Shown: positions 1 through 8,804, counted from the first letter of the stretch. The stretch is 40,786 nucleotides of DNA from Bacteroidaceae bacterium (GCA_017469525.1 JAFUGG010000034.1:1-40786), one strand, 5' to 3'. The notes: generated from the sequence alone by a model not told the origin. Translations and numbers: made by a program.

Positions 1-425
1 ACGAATATCTGCTTGATGTCTGGCTCCACTTCCCTTGCGGCAACGCCCAATACTTCGGGACATGTCGGCACAGCCCTGACATGCATCAGCTCCAGTCCTT
101 CGCGCTCTATCTCCTCAGTTATTACAGAGAAAATCTCTTGCTGAGCCTTTTCATCTTTGGGCAGGAAGACAAGTCCTGTGCCATACCTGCCCTTTTCTGG
201 AACAGGGATGCCTTGCAGCAAGATGAATTCATGAGGAATCTGCAACATGATGCCTGCTCCGTCGCCCGTCTTGTCGCGCGTCTCGGCACCTCTGTGCTCC
301 ATGTTCTCCAGCACTTTCAGGGCATTGTCCACCAGCTCGTGGCTCTTGCCTCCGTGGATGTTTACCACCATGCCCACGCCGCAGGCATCGTGCTCGTATG
401 CTTCTTGATATAAACCTTGTGTCAT
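1..425 (-). CDS. gltB: Glutamate synthase (GOGAT) large subunit, N-terminal part, cut by window edge
   Basis: Reading the minus strand from the ATG at 425-423 gives a frame open to the window edge that begins MTQGLYQEAYEHDACGVGMV. The DACGVG stretch is the start of the class II (Ntn-type) glutamine amidotransferase domain, whose cysteine (residue 15) becomes the N-terminal nucleophile after propeptide removal. The text that follows (NALKVLENMEHRGAE, then TGDGAGI and IPHEF) is typical of GltB. The enzyme makes glutamate from glutamine and 2-oxoglutarate in the cytoplasm. Only about 141 residues of a protein normally near 1500 are present, so the FMN and Fe-S domains lie outside. It follows dapL on the same strand after 193 bp with no clear TAnnTTTG promoter, so read-through from dapFL is possible. 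Confidence 0.9.
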   Translation of the reverse strand, partial: MTQGLYQEAYEHDACGVGMVVNIHGGKSHELVDNALKVLENMEHRGAETRDKTGDGAGIMLQIPHEFILLQGIPVPEKGRYGTGLVFLPKDEKAQQEIFSVITEEIEREGLELMHVRAVPTCPEVLGVAAREVEPDIKQIF

Positions 426-479
426 TTGTTCTTTGGGATTTTAATTGTTGACTGTTGTACCAATATCAATGGGTGAGGA

Positions 480-541
480 CACCCTGCCGTACAGGGTGAC
501 GAAAAACGCAGCACGCCGCGATTGCCAACGCAGCACGCCGC
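480..541. repeat. Stem-loop and short direct repeat between dapL and gltB
   Basis: Bases 480-498 form a 7-bp perfect stem (CACCCTG/CAGGGTG) around a 5-base loop. Next to it a 15-bp sequence, AACGCAGCACGCCGC, occurs twice (505-519 and 527-541) with a 22-bp period. No T-run follows the stem on the minus strand, so it is not a clear rho-independent terminator. It could be a leader structure for gltB or a fragment of a dispersed repeat. Confidence 0.4.
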
Positions 542-618
542 ATCGGCCGATGCTCCACGGGGCGTTTTTTCGGTCTCCATGCTCATCATGCTCAAGGAGT
601 GTTGACTGTACGTTTCTT

Positions 619-1785
619 TCACAATCGATTTGCAATTCGGCGAAGCGCCTTTACTGTGTTCTCTTTTGTGCCAAAGGCGGTGAGACGTACAAAGCCTTCT
701 CCCTGGTCGCCAAAGCCTACGCCCGGAGTGCAGACGATGTGGGGTGATTGAAGCATCCAATCGAAGAACTTCCACGACGTCATATTGCTGGGCGTCTTGA
801 CCCACAGGTAAGGTGCATCTATGCCGCCATAGACCTTGAAGCCCATGTCTGTCAATGATGCCCGCATCACGTGCGCATTCTCCATATAATAGGCAATCGT
901 TTCCTTTATTTGAACCTTGCCTTTGGATGTGTAGATGGCTTCCGCCGCCCTTTGGGAGAGGTAGCTCGCGCCATTGAACTTGGTCGATTGCCGCCTGTTC
1001 CACAATCGATTCAGCGGCATTTTCAATGTCTTCGGCACTACGGTATATCCACATCGAATGCCGGTGAAGCCTGCCGTCTTGGAATAGGAGTGAAACTCCA
1101 CGGCACACTTGTTTGCTCTGGGTATCTCGTAGATGCTGTGCGGCACATCTTTGCTCTGGATATAAGCCTCATAGGCTGCATCGTAGAAGATGAGAGCCTC
1201 TTCCTGTGTAGCATAATCGACCCACGCCTTCAGCTGCGCTTTTGTGAGCGTCGTGCCCGTCGGATTGTTGGGATAGCAGAGGTAGATGACGTCCACATGG
1301 TCACTGGGCAGTTCGGGCACGAAGCCGTTCTCCGGCGTGCAAGGAAGCTTGACGATAGTCCTGCCTGCCATGAGATTGGAGTCTACATAGACAGGATAAA
1401 CGGGGTCCGTGACAGCCACCACACACTTCTCGGAAAGCAGTTCCTGGAAGTTGCCTGTGTCGCTCTTCGCTCCATCACTGACGAATATCTCGTCCGCCTC
1501 AACATCGATGCCGTGTCTGCGGAAGTCATTCTCTACAATTGCTTCGCGCAGGAAGTCATAGCCACGTTCAGGGCCATAGCCGCGGAACGATGCTGCCACA
1601 GCCATCTCGTCCACGGCCTTGTGCAGAGCCTCCACAACAGCCGGAGCAAGAGGCTGCGTCACGTCGCCTATTCCCAATGAGATGACATCCGCCTCCGGAT
1701 GTTTCTTCTTGTAGTCGTTTACCTTCCGGGCAATCTCTGCAAAGAGATACGACTCAGACAGCTTTAAGTAGTTTTCGCTGATCAT
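619..1785 (-). CDS. dapL: LL-diaminopimelate aminotransferase
   Basis: A 388-residue fold-type I PLP aminotransferase that converts tetrahydrodipicolinate and glutamate directly to LL-diaminopimelate for lysine and peptidoglycan synthesis. Visible marks are [10 protein letters not shown] near residue 37, [17 protein letters not shown] near 67, [10 protein letters not shown] near 103, YPNNPTGTT near 171 and the PLP-binding lysine K236 in [15 protein letters not shown]. It is about 20 residues shorter than the usual ~410. The gap sits at [10 protein letters not shown] (residues 140-149), where relatives carry a longer loop; the catalytic motifs are intact. It starts 15 bp after the dapF stop, so the two form an operon for consecutive steps. 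Confidence 0.95.
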   Translation of the reverse strand: MISENYLKLSESYLFAEIARKVNDYKKKHPEADVISLGIGDVTQPLAPAVVEALHKAVDEMAVAASFRGYGPERGYDFLREAIVENDFRRHGIDVEADEIFVSDGAKSDTGNFQELLSEKCVVAVTDPVYPVYVDSNLMAGRTIVKLPCTPENGFVPELPSDHVDVIYLCYPNNPTGTTLTKAQLKAWVDYATQEEALIFYDAAYEAYIQSKDVPHSIYEIPRANKCAVEFHSYSKTAGFTGIRCGYTVVPKTLKMPLNRLWNRRQSTKFNGASYLSQRAAEAIYTSKGKVQIKETIAYYMENAHVMRASLTDMGFKVYGGIDAPYLWVKTPSNMTSWKFFDWMLQSPHIVCTPGVGFGDQGEGFVRLTAFGTKENTVKALRRIANRL

Positions 1786-1800
1786 TTCTTTATTTCGTTA

Positions 1801-2610
1801 TTACGACAGTTCTATTTCTCCTTCAAACACGAACTCGGCTGGTCCGGTTAAATAGACGTGATTGTCCTGAAGGCGCCATTCGACGTCGAGCGTACCGCCA
1901 TCCATGAGGATGCGACTCCTTCTTTCTGCACGTCCAGTCAATGCAGCTGCCACAGCCACGGCACAGGCTCCCGTGCCACAAGCTTGTGTTATACCACTGC
2001 CGCGCTCCCAAACGCGCACTCGAATGCCGTCAGGACGCATTTCGGCAAACTCGATGTTGCAGCGTTCAGGAAACGCGCAGTGGTGTTCCAGTCCACAGCC
2101 TTCCTGCTCAACGGCATCTATATCTTCAGTGAAAATGACATAGTGGGGATTGCCCATCGAAACGAAAGTCCCCTCCCTGAGACTTGTTCCCTGAGGCAGA
2201 AACTGCAAGGGGTTCTCGAAGACAGGCTCGCCCATATTGACCGTGCTGGCATCGACGAGACCATCACGGACACTCAAATGGATTGTCTTTATGCCGGAAG
2301 GAGTGAGCAATCTGACTTCCTTGTTGGTCGTCAGTCCCTTTTCATACACATACTTCCCCACGCATCGGCTGGCATTGCCGCACATCATGGCCTCCGACCC
2401 GTCGGCATTGAAGATGCGCATCGTAAAGTCAGCCTCAGGTATGCGGCTGCGTCCTATCAGTACAAGTCCGTCGGAGCCGATGCCTTTATGCCTGTCGCTC
2501 CACCGGCGTGCCAACTCCTCGGGCTCTTCTATATTATATAATAATGTGTCAACATATATATAGTCGTTGCCAGCACCATGCATCTTTGTGAAATGAATCT
2601 TATGTTTCAT
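1801..2610 (-). CDS. dapF: Diaminopimelate epimerase
   Basis: A 269-residue cofactor-independent epimerase that turns LL- into meso-diaminopimelate. The two catalytic cysteines are visible: C77 in MMCGNASRC and C211 in QACGTGACA. The N-terminal FTKMHGAGNDYIYVD and the SMGNPHYV segment near residue 151 are also typical, and length is normal. It is the first gene of the dapF-dapL pair. A Bacteroidetes-type -7 box sits about 50 bp upstream. The ATG at 2610 is favoured because it gives the canonical N-terminus and no longer in-frame start fits. Confidence 0.95.
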   Translation of the reverse strand: MKHKIHFTKMHGAGNDYIYVDTLLYNIEEPEELARRWSDRHKGIGSDGLVLIGRSRIPEADFTMRIFNADGSEAMMCGNASRCVGKYVYEKGLTTNKEVRLLTPSGIKTIHLSVRDGLVDASTVNMGEPVFENPLQFLPQGTSLREGTFVSMGNPHYVIFTEDIDAVEQEGCGLEHHCAFPERCNIEFAEMRPDGIRVRVWERGSGITQACGTGACAVAVAAALTGRAERRSRILMDGGTLDVEWRLQDNHVYLTGPAEFVFEGEIELS

Positions 2611-2659
2611 TTTGTATAGAATTTCTTTATTTGACTGACATATTTACTTAATTCTGATG

Positions 2660-2690
2660 CAAAGGTAAGCATTTTGAAACAAAACAACCT
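2660..2690 (-). promoter_or_regulatory. Predicted promoter of dapFL
   Basis: On the minus strand TACCTTTG (complement of 2660-2667) matches the Bacteroidetes -7 consensus TAnnTTTG. TTG-containing sequence lies 17-20 bp further upstream (2680-2690). The 260-bp gap 2611-2870 holds this and the divergent glnK promoter and is otherwise AT-rich with no gene seen. Confidence 0.6.
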
Positions 2691-2781
2691 AATTTCGCAA
2701 ACAAAAGCACACTTTAACTATGTTTTAATTGACATATATCAAGTAAAACACATCAAAACATATCATTTTGACCGTCTGTTC

Positions 2782-2813
2782 TTGTTTAATCGAACATATT
2801 GTCATACCTTTGC
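2782..2813 (+). promoter_or_regulatory. Predicted promoter of glnK-amtB
   Basis: TACCTTTGC at 2805-2813 matches the Bacteroidetes -7 element and TTG at 2783-2785 sits about 19 bp upstream. The expected start of transcription is roughly 50 bp before the glnK ATG. It is divergent from the dapF promoter. Confidence 0.65.
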
Positions 2814-2870
2814 ATCGAAAACATTGCAATGTGTAAGAATAGGACGCTCATTAGTAACATTTATTAAAGT

Positions 2871-3218
2871 ATGAAAAGGATTGAAGCAATCATTCGCAAA
2901 ACGAAGTTTGAAGATGTTAAGGAAGCGTTGCTTTCGTCGGACATCGATTGGTTTGAGTATCATGACGTGCATGGCATTGGTCAGAGCCGACAAGAGCGTA
3001 TCTATCGTGGCGTTCAATACTCGACCGATGTCATAGAACGTGTGGCACTGACCATCGTTTGTCGCGACCAGTTTGTCCAACCCACCGTGAAGGTAATCAT
3101 CGAAACGGCGCATACAGGCGAAGTGGGCGACGGCCGCATCTTCGTGAGCGACATGATAGACACATGGAGCATCCGTACCGGCGAGCATGGCGACACGGTG
3201 CTGAGAGACAAAAAATAA
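2871..3218 (+). CDS. glnK: P-II family nitrogen regulatory protein
   Basis: A 115-residue PII signal protein that senses ATP/ADP and 2-oxoglutarate and controls its targets through its T-loop. The T-loop with two tyrosines (Y45, Y50) is visible in RIYRGVQYSTDVIERV. The C-terminal signature TGEVGDGRIFV lies at residues 82-92. The start MKRIEAIIRKTKFEDVKEAL is typical. Because amtB follows after 33 bp, the likely partner is the ammonium channel, hence glnK rather than glnB. Whether the tyrosine is uridylylated in this organism cannot be seen. Confidence 0.93.
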   Translation: MKRIEAIIRKTKFEDVKEALLSSDIDWFEYHDVHGIGQSRQERIYRGVQYSTDVIERVALTIVCRDQFVQPTVKVIIETAHTGEVGDGRIFVSDMIDTWSIRTGEHGDTVLRDKK

Positions 3219-3251
3219 TCAGGATAACGAAACACAACACATTATTTAATT

Positions 3252-4505
3252 ATGAACGACATTGCACTTTCACTCGATACCGTATGGATGCTGTTGGCAG
3301 CCATGCTTGTTTTCTGGATGCAGCCGGGCTTTGCCCTGTGCGAAGCAGGCTTCACGCGCGGCAAGAACACCGCAAACATTCTGTTCAAGAACTTCGTGGA
3401 CTTCATGTTCGGCTCGTTGCTGTTCTGGTTCGTCGGCTTTGGATTTATGTTCGGCTCGGACGGCGCAGGCTTCATCGGAATGCCCAACTGGGGCGACCTC
3501 TCCTTTTATCATGGCGACCTGCCCGTAGAGGGTTTTCTGATGTTCGAGACCGTCTTCTGTGCCACCTCTGCAACGATTGTCAGCGGAGCAATGGCCGAGC
3601 GAACCAAGTTCTCGATGTACGTCATCTACAGCGCTGTCATATCATTGTTCATCTATCCCATTGAGGGACACTGGACATGGGGTGGCGGCTGGCTCTGCAA
3701 CGATACAGCCGACGGGTTCATGATGCAGACCTTCGGTGCCGTCTTCCATGACTTCGCCGGTTCTGCCATTGTTCATAGCGTGGGCGGCGTTCTGGCATTG
3801 ATAGGAGCGATGGCGCTTGGTGCCCGTCGCGGCAAATATGCAAAGGACGGCAGCAGCAGAGCCATTCCCGGCCATTCACTGACGTTGGCCGCCCTCGGAG
3901 TATTCATCCTTTGGCTCGGATGGTTTGGCTTCAACCCCGGCTCACAATTGGCAGCCTCGGGCGAAGTAAACCGCAAGGCCATCTGCCACGTGCTTCTGAC
4001 CACAAACCTTGCCGCAGCTGCCGGAGGCATAGCGACAATGTTCGTGACATGGTTGAAGTATGGCAAGCCCTCGTTCTCCCTGATGCTCAACGGCGTGCTG
4101 GCAGGGCTGGTGGGCATCACAGCAGGTTGCGACCTCGTCTCGCCCGTGGGAGCCGTCGCCATCGGACTTGTGTGTGGCACCATACTTGTCTATTCCATTG
4201 AGTTCATCGACCATCAGTTGCACATCGACGACCCCGTTGGCGCCAGTTCCGTTCACGGTGTCTGCGGCATCCTCGGCACTTTGCTGACGGGTCTGCTCTC
4301 TACATCGGGCGGTGCTCTGTACGGCGGTGGCTGGGGCTTCTTCGGGGCACAGTGCTTCGGCGTCCTTGTCATCGACCTCTGGGCAGCAGTTTGCGGCTTC
4401 GCCCTGTTCTACGGAATAAGGAAACTCCATGGCCTTCGTGTCGATGCTCGCATCGAGGACGAAGGACTGGATGTGTATGAGCACGGAGAGACATGTTACA
4501 ATTAA
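3252..4505 (+). CDS. amtB: Ammonium transporter
   Basis: A 417-residue Amt/Mep/Rh family inner-membrane channel with about 11 hydrophobic segments. Conserved parts include the first helix MLVFWMQPGFALCEAGFTR, the WTWGGGW stretch (residues 141-147), D167 in HDFAGSAIVH, and the twin pore histidines H175 (IVHSVGG) and H335 (SSVHGVCGILG). It carries NH3/NH4+ into the cell under GlnK control. It is followed by a 22-bp repeat array and a TorF-like porin gene, which suggests a trans-envelope nitrogen uptake unit. Confidence 0.95.
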   Translation: MNDIALSLDTVWMLLAAMLVFWMQPGFALCEAGFTRGKNTANILFKNFVDFMFGSLLFWFVGFGFMFGSDGAGFIGMPNWGDLSFYHGDLPVEGFLMFETVFCATSATIVSGAMAERTKFSMYVIYSAVISLFIYPIEGHWTWGGGWLCNDTADGFMMQTFGAVFHDFAGSAIVHSVGGVLALIGAMALGARRGKYAKDGSSRAIPGHSLTLAALGVFILWLGWFGFNPGSQLAASGEVNRKAICHVLLTTNLAAAAGGIATMFVTWLKYGKPSFSLMLNGVLAGLVGITAGCDLVSPVGAVAIGLVCGTILVYSIEFIDHQLHIDDPVGASSVHGVCGILGTLLTGLLSTSGGALYGGGWGFFGAQCFGVLVIDLWAAVCGFALFYGIRKLHGLRVDARIEDEGLDVYEHGETCYN

Positions 4506-4513
4506 AAGAGAAA

Positions 4514-4623
4514 AACTTCTCGTGAGAAAATAGCAAACTTCTCGTGAGAAAATGACCAACTTCTCGTGAGTAAATGACCAACTTCTTGTGAGAAGATGGC
4601 AAACTTCTCGTGAGAAGTTTATT
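4514..4623. repeat. 22-bp tandem palindromic array A (5 units)
   Basis: Five units start at 4514, 4536, 4558, 4580 and 4602, exactly 22 bp apart. Each begins AACTTCTCGTGAG (one has TTG for TCG) followed by a 9-bp spacer such as AAAATGACC. The core TTCTC-GT-GAGAA is palindromic, and the last unit is a longer inverted repeat (AAACTTCTC/GAGAAGTTT at 4601-4620). The array fills the space between amtB and the TorF-like gene and ends 30 bp before that gene's start. Confidence 0.9.
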
Positions 4624-4653
4624 CACAACAAACACACCAAACATACAAAGCAC

Positions 4654-5340
4654 ATGAAAAGATTGATTTTGACGCTCCTGTCCGCAGTCTGCCTGACTGC
4701 GGCGGGAGCAAAGGATAAAATGAACGCTACCATAGGAATTGATTTTGTAGGCCAGTACATCTGGCGTGGTCAGAAGCTCGGAGGCGTCAGCCTGCAGCCC
4801 ACACTTGGCATCAATTACAAAGGCTTGAGCCTGACCTCTTGGGGCAGCGTCGGCTTCGATTCGGACGATGCAAAAGAGCTTGACTTCACGTTGGCCTATG
4901 AATTCAAAGGCTTCAACGTGGGTCTGACCGACTATTGGTTCTCTGAAGGCAACTACTTCAACTATAAGGCTCACCAGACAACCCATGTGTGGGAAGCAAA
5001 CGTCGGCTATGACTTCGGCTTCCTCAGCGTGCAATGGTTTACGAACTTTGCCGGCAACGACGGTCTGAACCGCAGCGGCAAGAGAGCCTACAGCAGTTAC
5101 TTCGAGCTCGCGGCACCCTTTCGTCTTGCCAAACTCGACTGGACAGCCACCTTCGGAGCCGTGCCCTATGCCACCACATCCTACGGTGCCAACGGTTTCG
5201 CCGTCACGAACATCTCCCTGCGTGCCACCAAGGATTTCGTCATCAAGCAGAAATGGCACCTCCCCGTCTATGTGGGGCTGACCGGCAACCCAAGGGCAGA
5301 GAAGCTCTACATCATCTGCGGCACATCATTCTCTATATAA
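4654..5340 (+). CDS. TorF-like outer-membrane beta-barrel protein (putative porin)
   Basis: The frame is open from 4588, but the true start is taken as the ATG at 4654. It gives a classical signal peptide (MKRLILTLLSAVCLTAAGA), while upstream codons run through repeat array A. The mature protein (about 209 of 228 residues) alternates short polar and aromatic strands, for example IDFVGQYIWRGQKLGG, FNVGLTDYWFSEGNYFNY and VGYDFGFLSVQWF. It resembles the TorF/Gcw_chp family of small outer-membrane barrels of unknown substrate. Position between amtB and pyrG suggests a link to nitrogen uptake, but this is inference. The last strand ends in -FSI, aromatic near the C-terminus as barrels usually are. 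Confidence 0.75.
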   Translation: MKRLILTLLSAVCLTAAGAKDKMNATIGIDFVGQYIWRGQKLGGVSLQPTLGINYKGLSLTSWGSVGFDSDDAKELDFTLAYEFKGFNVGLTDYWFSEGNYFNYKAHQTTHVWEANVGYDFGFLSVQWFTNFAGNDGLNRSGKRAYSSYFELAAPFRLAKLDWTATFGAVPYATTSYGANGFAVTNISLRATKDFVIKQKWHLPVYVGLTGNPRAEKLYIICGTSFSI

Positions 5341-5355
5341 AAAACCTTCAGACAC

Positions 5356-6951
5356 ATGAACACAAAGTACATCTTCGTCACTGGCGGCGTGGTTTCCTCT
5401 CTCGGGAAAGGAATCATCTCCGCCAGCATCGGCAAGCTGCTGCAAGCACGCGGCTACAAAATCACTATCCAGAAGTTCGACCCGTACATCAACATCGACC
5501 CGGGTACGCTCAACCCCTATGAGCACGGCGAATGTTATGTGACGGAGGACGGCATGGAGACAGATCTTGACCTCGGACACTACGAGCGGTTCACCGGCAT
5601 ACGCACTACCCGCCACAACAGCATCACAACGGGACGCATCTACAAGGCAGTCATCGACCGCGAACGCCGTGGCGACTACCTGGGTAAGACCATTCAGGTG
5701 GTGCCGCACATCACGGACGAGATAAAGCGGCGAATGCTTCGCGAAGATGTAGAGGAAGAGGAGTTGGACTTCGTCATCACAGAGGTAGGCGGCACCATCG
5801 GCGACATAGAGAGCGCGCCGTTCATGGAAGCCATCCGTCAGCTTCGGTGGCAGTTGGGGCGCGACGCTGTCTGCGTACACCTCACATACGTTCCTTATCT
5901 GAAAGCTGCCGACGAACTGAAGACGAAGCCCACCCAACATTCCGTCAAGGAACTGCAAGGCATGGGCATCCAGCCCGACATCCTTGTGCTGCGAACCGAA
6001 CGCCACCTCGACGACGCATTGCGTCTGAAGGTGGCTTCGTTCTGCAATGTCAGCCTGGAATGCGTAGTGCAGAGCGAAGACATGGCAAGCATCTACGAAG
6101 TGCCTGTGAGTATGCAGAGGCAAGGACTCGATGCTGCCATCCTGCGCAAGATAGGCATACCCGTCGGTGAGACTCCTGCCATGAAGCCTTGGCACGACTT
6201 TCTCGCTAAGGAACGCAGTGCCATGAGGGAGGTCCATATCGGCTTGGTGGGCAAGTACGACCTGCAAGATGCCTACAAGAGTATCCGCGAGAGTCTTCAT
6301 CTTGCAAGTATATATAATAATGTAAAGGCGAAGTTGCACTTCATCGACAGCGAAGGGATAACCGATGAGAATATTGTGGAGAAGCTGGACGGCATGGCAG
6401 GCATCATCATCTGTCCGGGCTTCGGACAACGTGGCATCGAAGGAAAGATAGTTGCCGCTGCCTGTACACGCACCCACGACATACCTACCTTCGGCATCTG
6501 TCTGGGCATGCAGATGATGGTGATTGAGTTTGCGAGGAATGTGCTGGGCTACGAGGACGCCAACAGCAGTGAGATGGACAATCAGACCGAACACAACGTC
6601 ATCGACATGATGGAAGAACAGAAGTCTGTCACGCAGATGGGCGGCACCATGCGACTTGGCGCTTACGATTGCGAACTCACCGAAGGCAGCCGTGCCTGTG
6701 AAGCATACGGAGGCACGACAAAGATTAGCGAAAGGCATCGGCATCGCTATGAGTTCAACAATCGGTATAAAGAGGAATACGAGAAGGGGGGCATGAAGTG
6801 CGTTGGCATCAACCCTGGCACAAACCTTGTTGAGATTGTGGAAATACCGTCCCTACGTTGGTACATCGGAACGCAATTCCACCCTGAATACTCCTCAACG
6901 GTGCTACATCCGCATCCCTTGTTCATGTCGTTTATAAAAGCTTGCATCTGA
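5356..6951 (+). CDS. pyrG: CTP synthase (glutamine-hydrolysing)
   Basis: A 531-residue enzyme that aminates UTP to CTP using glutamine and ATP. The N-terminal amidoligase half has the P-loop-like GGVVSSLGKGIISASIG (residues 10-26). The C-terminal class I amidotransferase half has the nucleophile C382 in FGICLGMQ and the His-Glu pair H509/E511 in QFHPEYSS. Length is close to the usual ~540. It begins 15 bp after the porin stop and ends one base before the next start, so it lies inside the glutamine operon. Confidence 0.97.
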   Translation: MNTKYIFVTGGVVSSLGKGIISASIGKLLQARGYKITIQKFDPYINIDPGTLNPYEHGECYVTEDGMETDLDLGHYERFTGIRTTRHNSITTGRIYKAVIDRERRGDYLGKTIQVVPHITDEIKRRMLREDVEEEELDFVITEVGGTIGDIESAPFMEAIRQLRWQLGRDAVCVHLTYVPYLKAADELKTKPTQHSVKELQGMGIQPDILVLRTERHLDDALRLKVASFCNVSLECVVQSEDMASIYEVPVSMQRQGLDAAILRKIGIPVGETPAMKPWHDFLAKERSAMREVHIGLVGKYDLQDAYKSIRESLHLASIYNNVKAKLHFIDSEGITDENIVEKLDGMAGIIICPGFGQRGIEGKIVAAACTRTHDIPTFGICLGMQMMVIEFARNVLGYEDANSSEMDNQTEHNVIDMMEEQKSVTQMGGTMRLGAYDCELTEGSRACEAYGGTTKISERHRHRYEFNNRYKEEYEKGGMKCVGINPGTNLVEIVEIPSLRWYIGTQFHPEYSSTVLHPHPLFMSFIKACI

Positions 6952-6952
6952 T

Positions 6953-8761
6953 ATGGAACAGTTAAAACATGAATGCGGTGTGGCATTGATAAGGCTGCTG
7001 AAGCCGCAAGACTATTATAAAGAAAAGTATGGCACAGCGTCCTACGGCCTCAGTAAGCTCTATCTGATGATGGAGAAGCAACATAACCGTGGACAGGAAG
7101 GTGCGGGCATTGCCTGCGTTGACATGAATGCACCCGTTGGCTCGGAGTACATGTTTCGTGAGAAGGCTTTAGGAAAGGATGCCATCACGGAAGTGTTCGA
7201 AAGCCTCCCCCAAGGGAGAGGTTGGGAGGGGGCTTCACTCTATATGGGACACCTGCGCTACAGCACGACAGGAAAGAGCGGCTTGCAGTACGTTCATCCT
7301 TTCCTGCGCCGCAACAACTGGCGGGCAAAGAACCTCTGTCTTTGCGGCAACTTCAACATGACGAACATTGACGAGATATTCACGAAGATGGTCAGGCAGG
7401 GACAGTCGCCGCGCATCTACAGCGACTCCTACATCACACTCGAGCTGATGGGGCATCGCCTGGACCGCGAAGTTGAACGTCTCTTTGTCGAAGCTAAGAC
7501 AAAAGGATTGGAAGGCACAGACATCACCAATTACATCGAAGACAACGTTCAGATGGCAAACGTATTGCGCACCACGATGGCAGACTACGACGGAGGCTAC
7601 GTGATGTGCGGCATGACAGGCAGCGGCGAGATGTTCGCCATGCGAGACCCTTGGGGCATACGGCCTGCCTTCTTCTATCGGGACGATGAAGTCGTGGCCG
7701 TTGCCAGCGAGCGTGCCGTATTGCAGACGACCTTCGACCTCGCCTGCGAAGACGTGCAGGAGTTGCCGGCAGGTGAGGCGCTCATCGTGCATAAGGACGG
7801 CACCTCTGCTCTGGAAACAATCCTCGAATCCAAGAAGCAGACGCGATGTTCGTTCGAGCGCATCTACTTCAGTCGTGGTTCCGACCGCGACATCTACCGT
7901 GAGCGCAAACAACTTGGGCAGCAACTCACGGCACCTATCCTCAAGGCCATCCACGGCGACACCGAGCATACGGTCTTTTCCTTCATCCCCAACACAGCCG
8001 AGGTTGCCTTCTATGGCATGATGGAGGGCTTGCGAAGCCAAGGCCTTCATGTGCGCAGCGAGAAGGTGGCATGGAAGGACATCAAGCTGCGCACCTTCAT
8101 CACGGAAGCAGGCTCGCGCAACGACCTCGCCTCGCATGTCTATGACATCACCTACGGCTCCCTGCGGCCATACGAAGACAACCTTGTCATCATTGACGAC
8201 AGCATTGTTCGGGGCACCACTTTGAAGGAAAGCATCTTCAAGATACTCGACCGCCTGCATCCTCGGAAGATAGTAATGGTGAGCAGTTCGCCACAGATTC
8301 GCTACCCTGACTATTATGGCATCGACATGGCGCGTCTGGAGGAGTTCTGCGCTTTCCGTGCCGCCATCGCCCTCATCGAAGAGCGTGGCATGTGGCAACT
8401 AATCACAGACACATACGAGGCTTGCCTTGCCGAGCTCCGTAAGCCGGCGGCAGAGCAACGCAACTGTGTCAGCGCCATATACGAGCCTTTCAGTACAGAA
8501 GACATCAACGGAAAGATGGCCGAGATGCTCCGTCCCAGTGGGATGCAAGCGCCCGTGGAGTTCGTCTTTCAGACAATCGAGGGCTTGCACGCCGCCTGTC
8601 CTGAGCATCAAGGCGACTGGTACTTCACAGGACATTATCCCACTCCAGGCGGCAACCGTCTCGTCAACCAAGCATTTGTGAAATATAGAGAAAACACCAA
8701 CAGCCCCCTCCCCGCTCCCCCTTTGGGGGAGTGCCTCAATCCCGCTGAACAAGGAGATTAG
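6953..8761 (+). CDS. purF: PurF-type amidophosphoribosyltransferase with repeat-derived insert and tail
   Basis: A 602-residue protein with an N-terminal class II amidotransferase (MEQLKHECGVAL; C8 would be the nucleophile after removal of a 7-residue propeptide) and a phosphoribosyltransferase domain with the PRPP loop IIDDSIVRGTT (residues 413-423; D415/D416). It is the long Bacteroidetes PurF form and would make phosphoribosylamine for purine synthesis. Two oddities come from GC-rich repeat DNA. Residues 84-93 (SLPQGRGWEG) lie in a loop before LYMGHLRYSTTG, and the last 20 residues (NSPLPAPPLG onward) are a non-conserved tail read from one arm of an inverted repeat that also supplies the stop. 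Many Bacteroidetes have a second purF, so the exact role is less sure than the family. Confidence 0.88.
   Translation: MEQLKHECGVALIRLLKPQDYYKEKYGTASYGLSKLYLMMEKQHNRGQEGAGIACVDMNAPVGSEYMFREKALGKDAITEVFESLPQGRGWEGASLYMGHLRYSTTGKSGLQYVHPFLRRNNWRAKNLCLCGNFNMTNIDEIFTKMVRQGQSPRIYSDSYITLELMGHRLDREVERLFVEAKTKGLEGTDITNYIEDNVQMANVLRTTMADYDGGYVMCGMTGSGEMFAMRDPWGIRPAFFYRDDEVVAVASERAVLQTTFDLACEDVQELPAGEALIVHKDGTSALETILESKKQTRCSFERIYFSRGSDRDIYRERKQLGQQLTAPILKAIHGDTEHTVFSFIPNTAEVAFYGMMEGLRSQGLHVRSEKVAWKDIKLRTFITEAGSRNDLASHVYDITYGSLRPYEDNLVIIDDSIVRGTTLKESIFKILDRLHPRKIVMVSSSPQIRYPDYYGIDMARLEEFCAFRAAIALIEERGMWQLITDTYEACLAELRKPAAEQRNCVSAIYEPFSTEDINGKMAEMLRPSGMQAPVEFVFQTIEGLHAACPEHQGDWYFTGHYPTPGGNRLVNQAFVKYRENTNSPLPAPPLGECLNPAEQGD
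7202..7234. repeat. GC-rich palindromic element inside purF
   Basis: AGCCTCCCCCAAGGGAGAGG followed by TTGGGAGGGGGCT. Its reverse complement matches the elements at 8703-8731 and 34057-34090 (CCCCTCCC, 4-5 bases, CTCCC, short loop, GGGAG). It is read in frame as SLPQGRGWEGA. Confidence 0.75.
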
Positions 8762-8804
8762 GCGGCAACGGAGCACACCCCCAAAGGGGGAGCGGGGAGG
8801 GGGC
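8703..8804. repeat. Perfect 27-bp inverted repeat pair spanning the purF stop codon
   Basis: Bases 8703-8729 are exactly complementary to 8778-8804, separated by 48 bp. Each arm is itself a hairpin (CTCCCCCTTTGGGGG). The left arm encodes the C-terminal tail of the PurF-like protein and the stop at 8759-8761 lies in the spacer. The right arm ends 21 bp before the glmS start. It looks like a small non-autonomous element or a strong RNA hairpin between the two genes. Confidence 0.85.

Noticed and set aside
4588..4653. Longer N-terminus for the TorF-like protein
   Set aside because: The extension encodes repeat array A and a Lys/His/Thr-rich run ahead of a complete signal peptide.
5326..6744. 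Long antisense open frame of 472 codons over pyrG
   Set aside because: pyrG has full catalytic motifs on the other strand. The antisense product shows no recognisable domain and is rich in His, Val and Asp, as expected from reverse reading of GC-rich codons.
7235..8398. Antisense open frame of 387 codons over purF, with others over carAB, groEL and glmS
   Set aside because: Shadows of strong genes. None has a promoter, start context or family motif.
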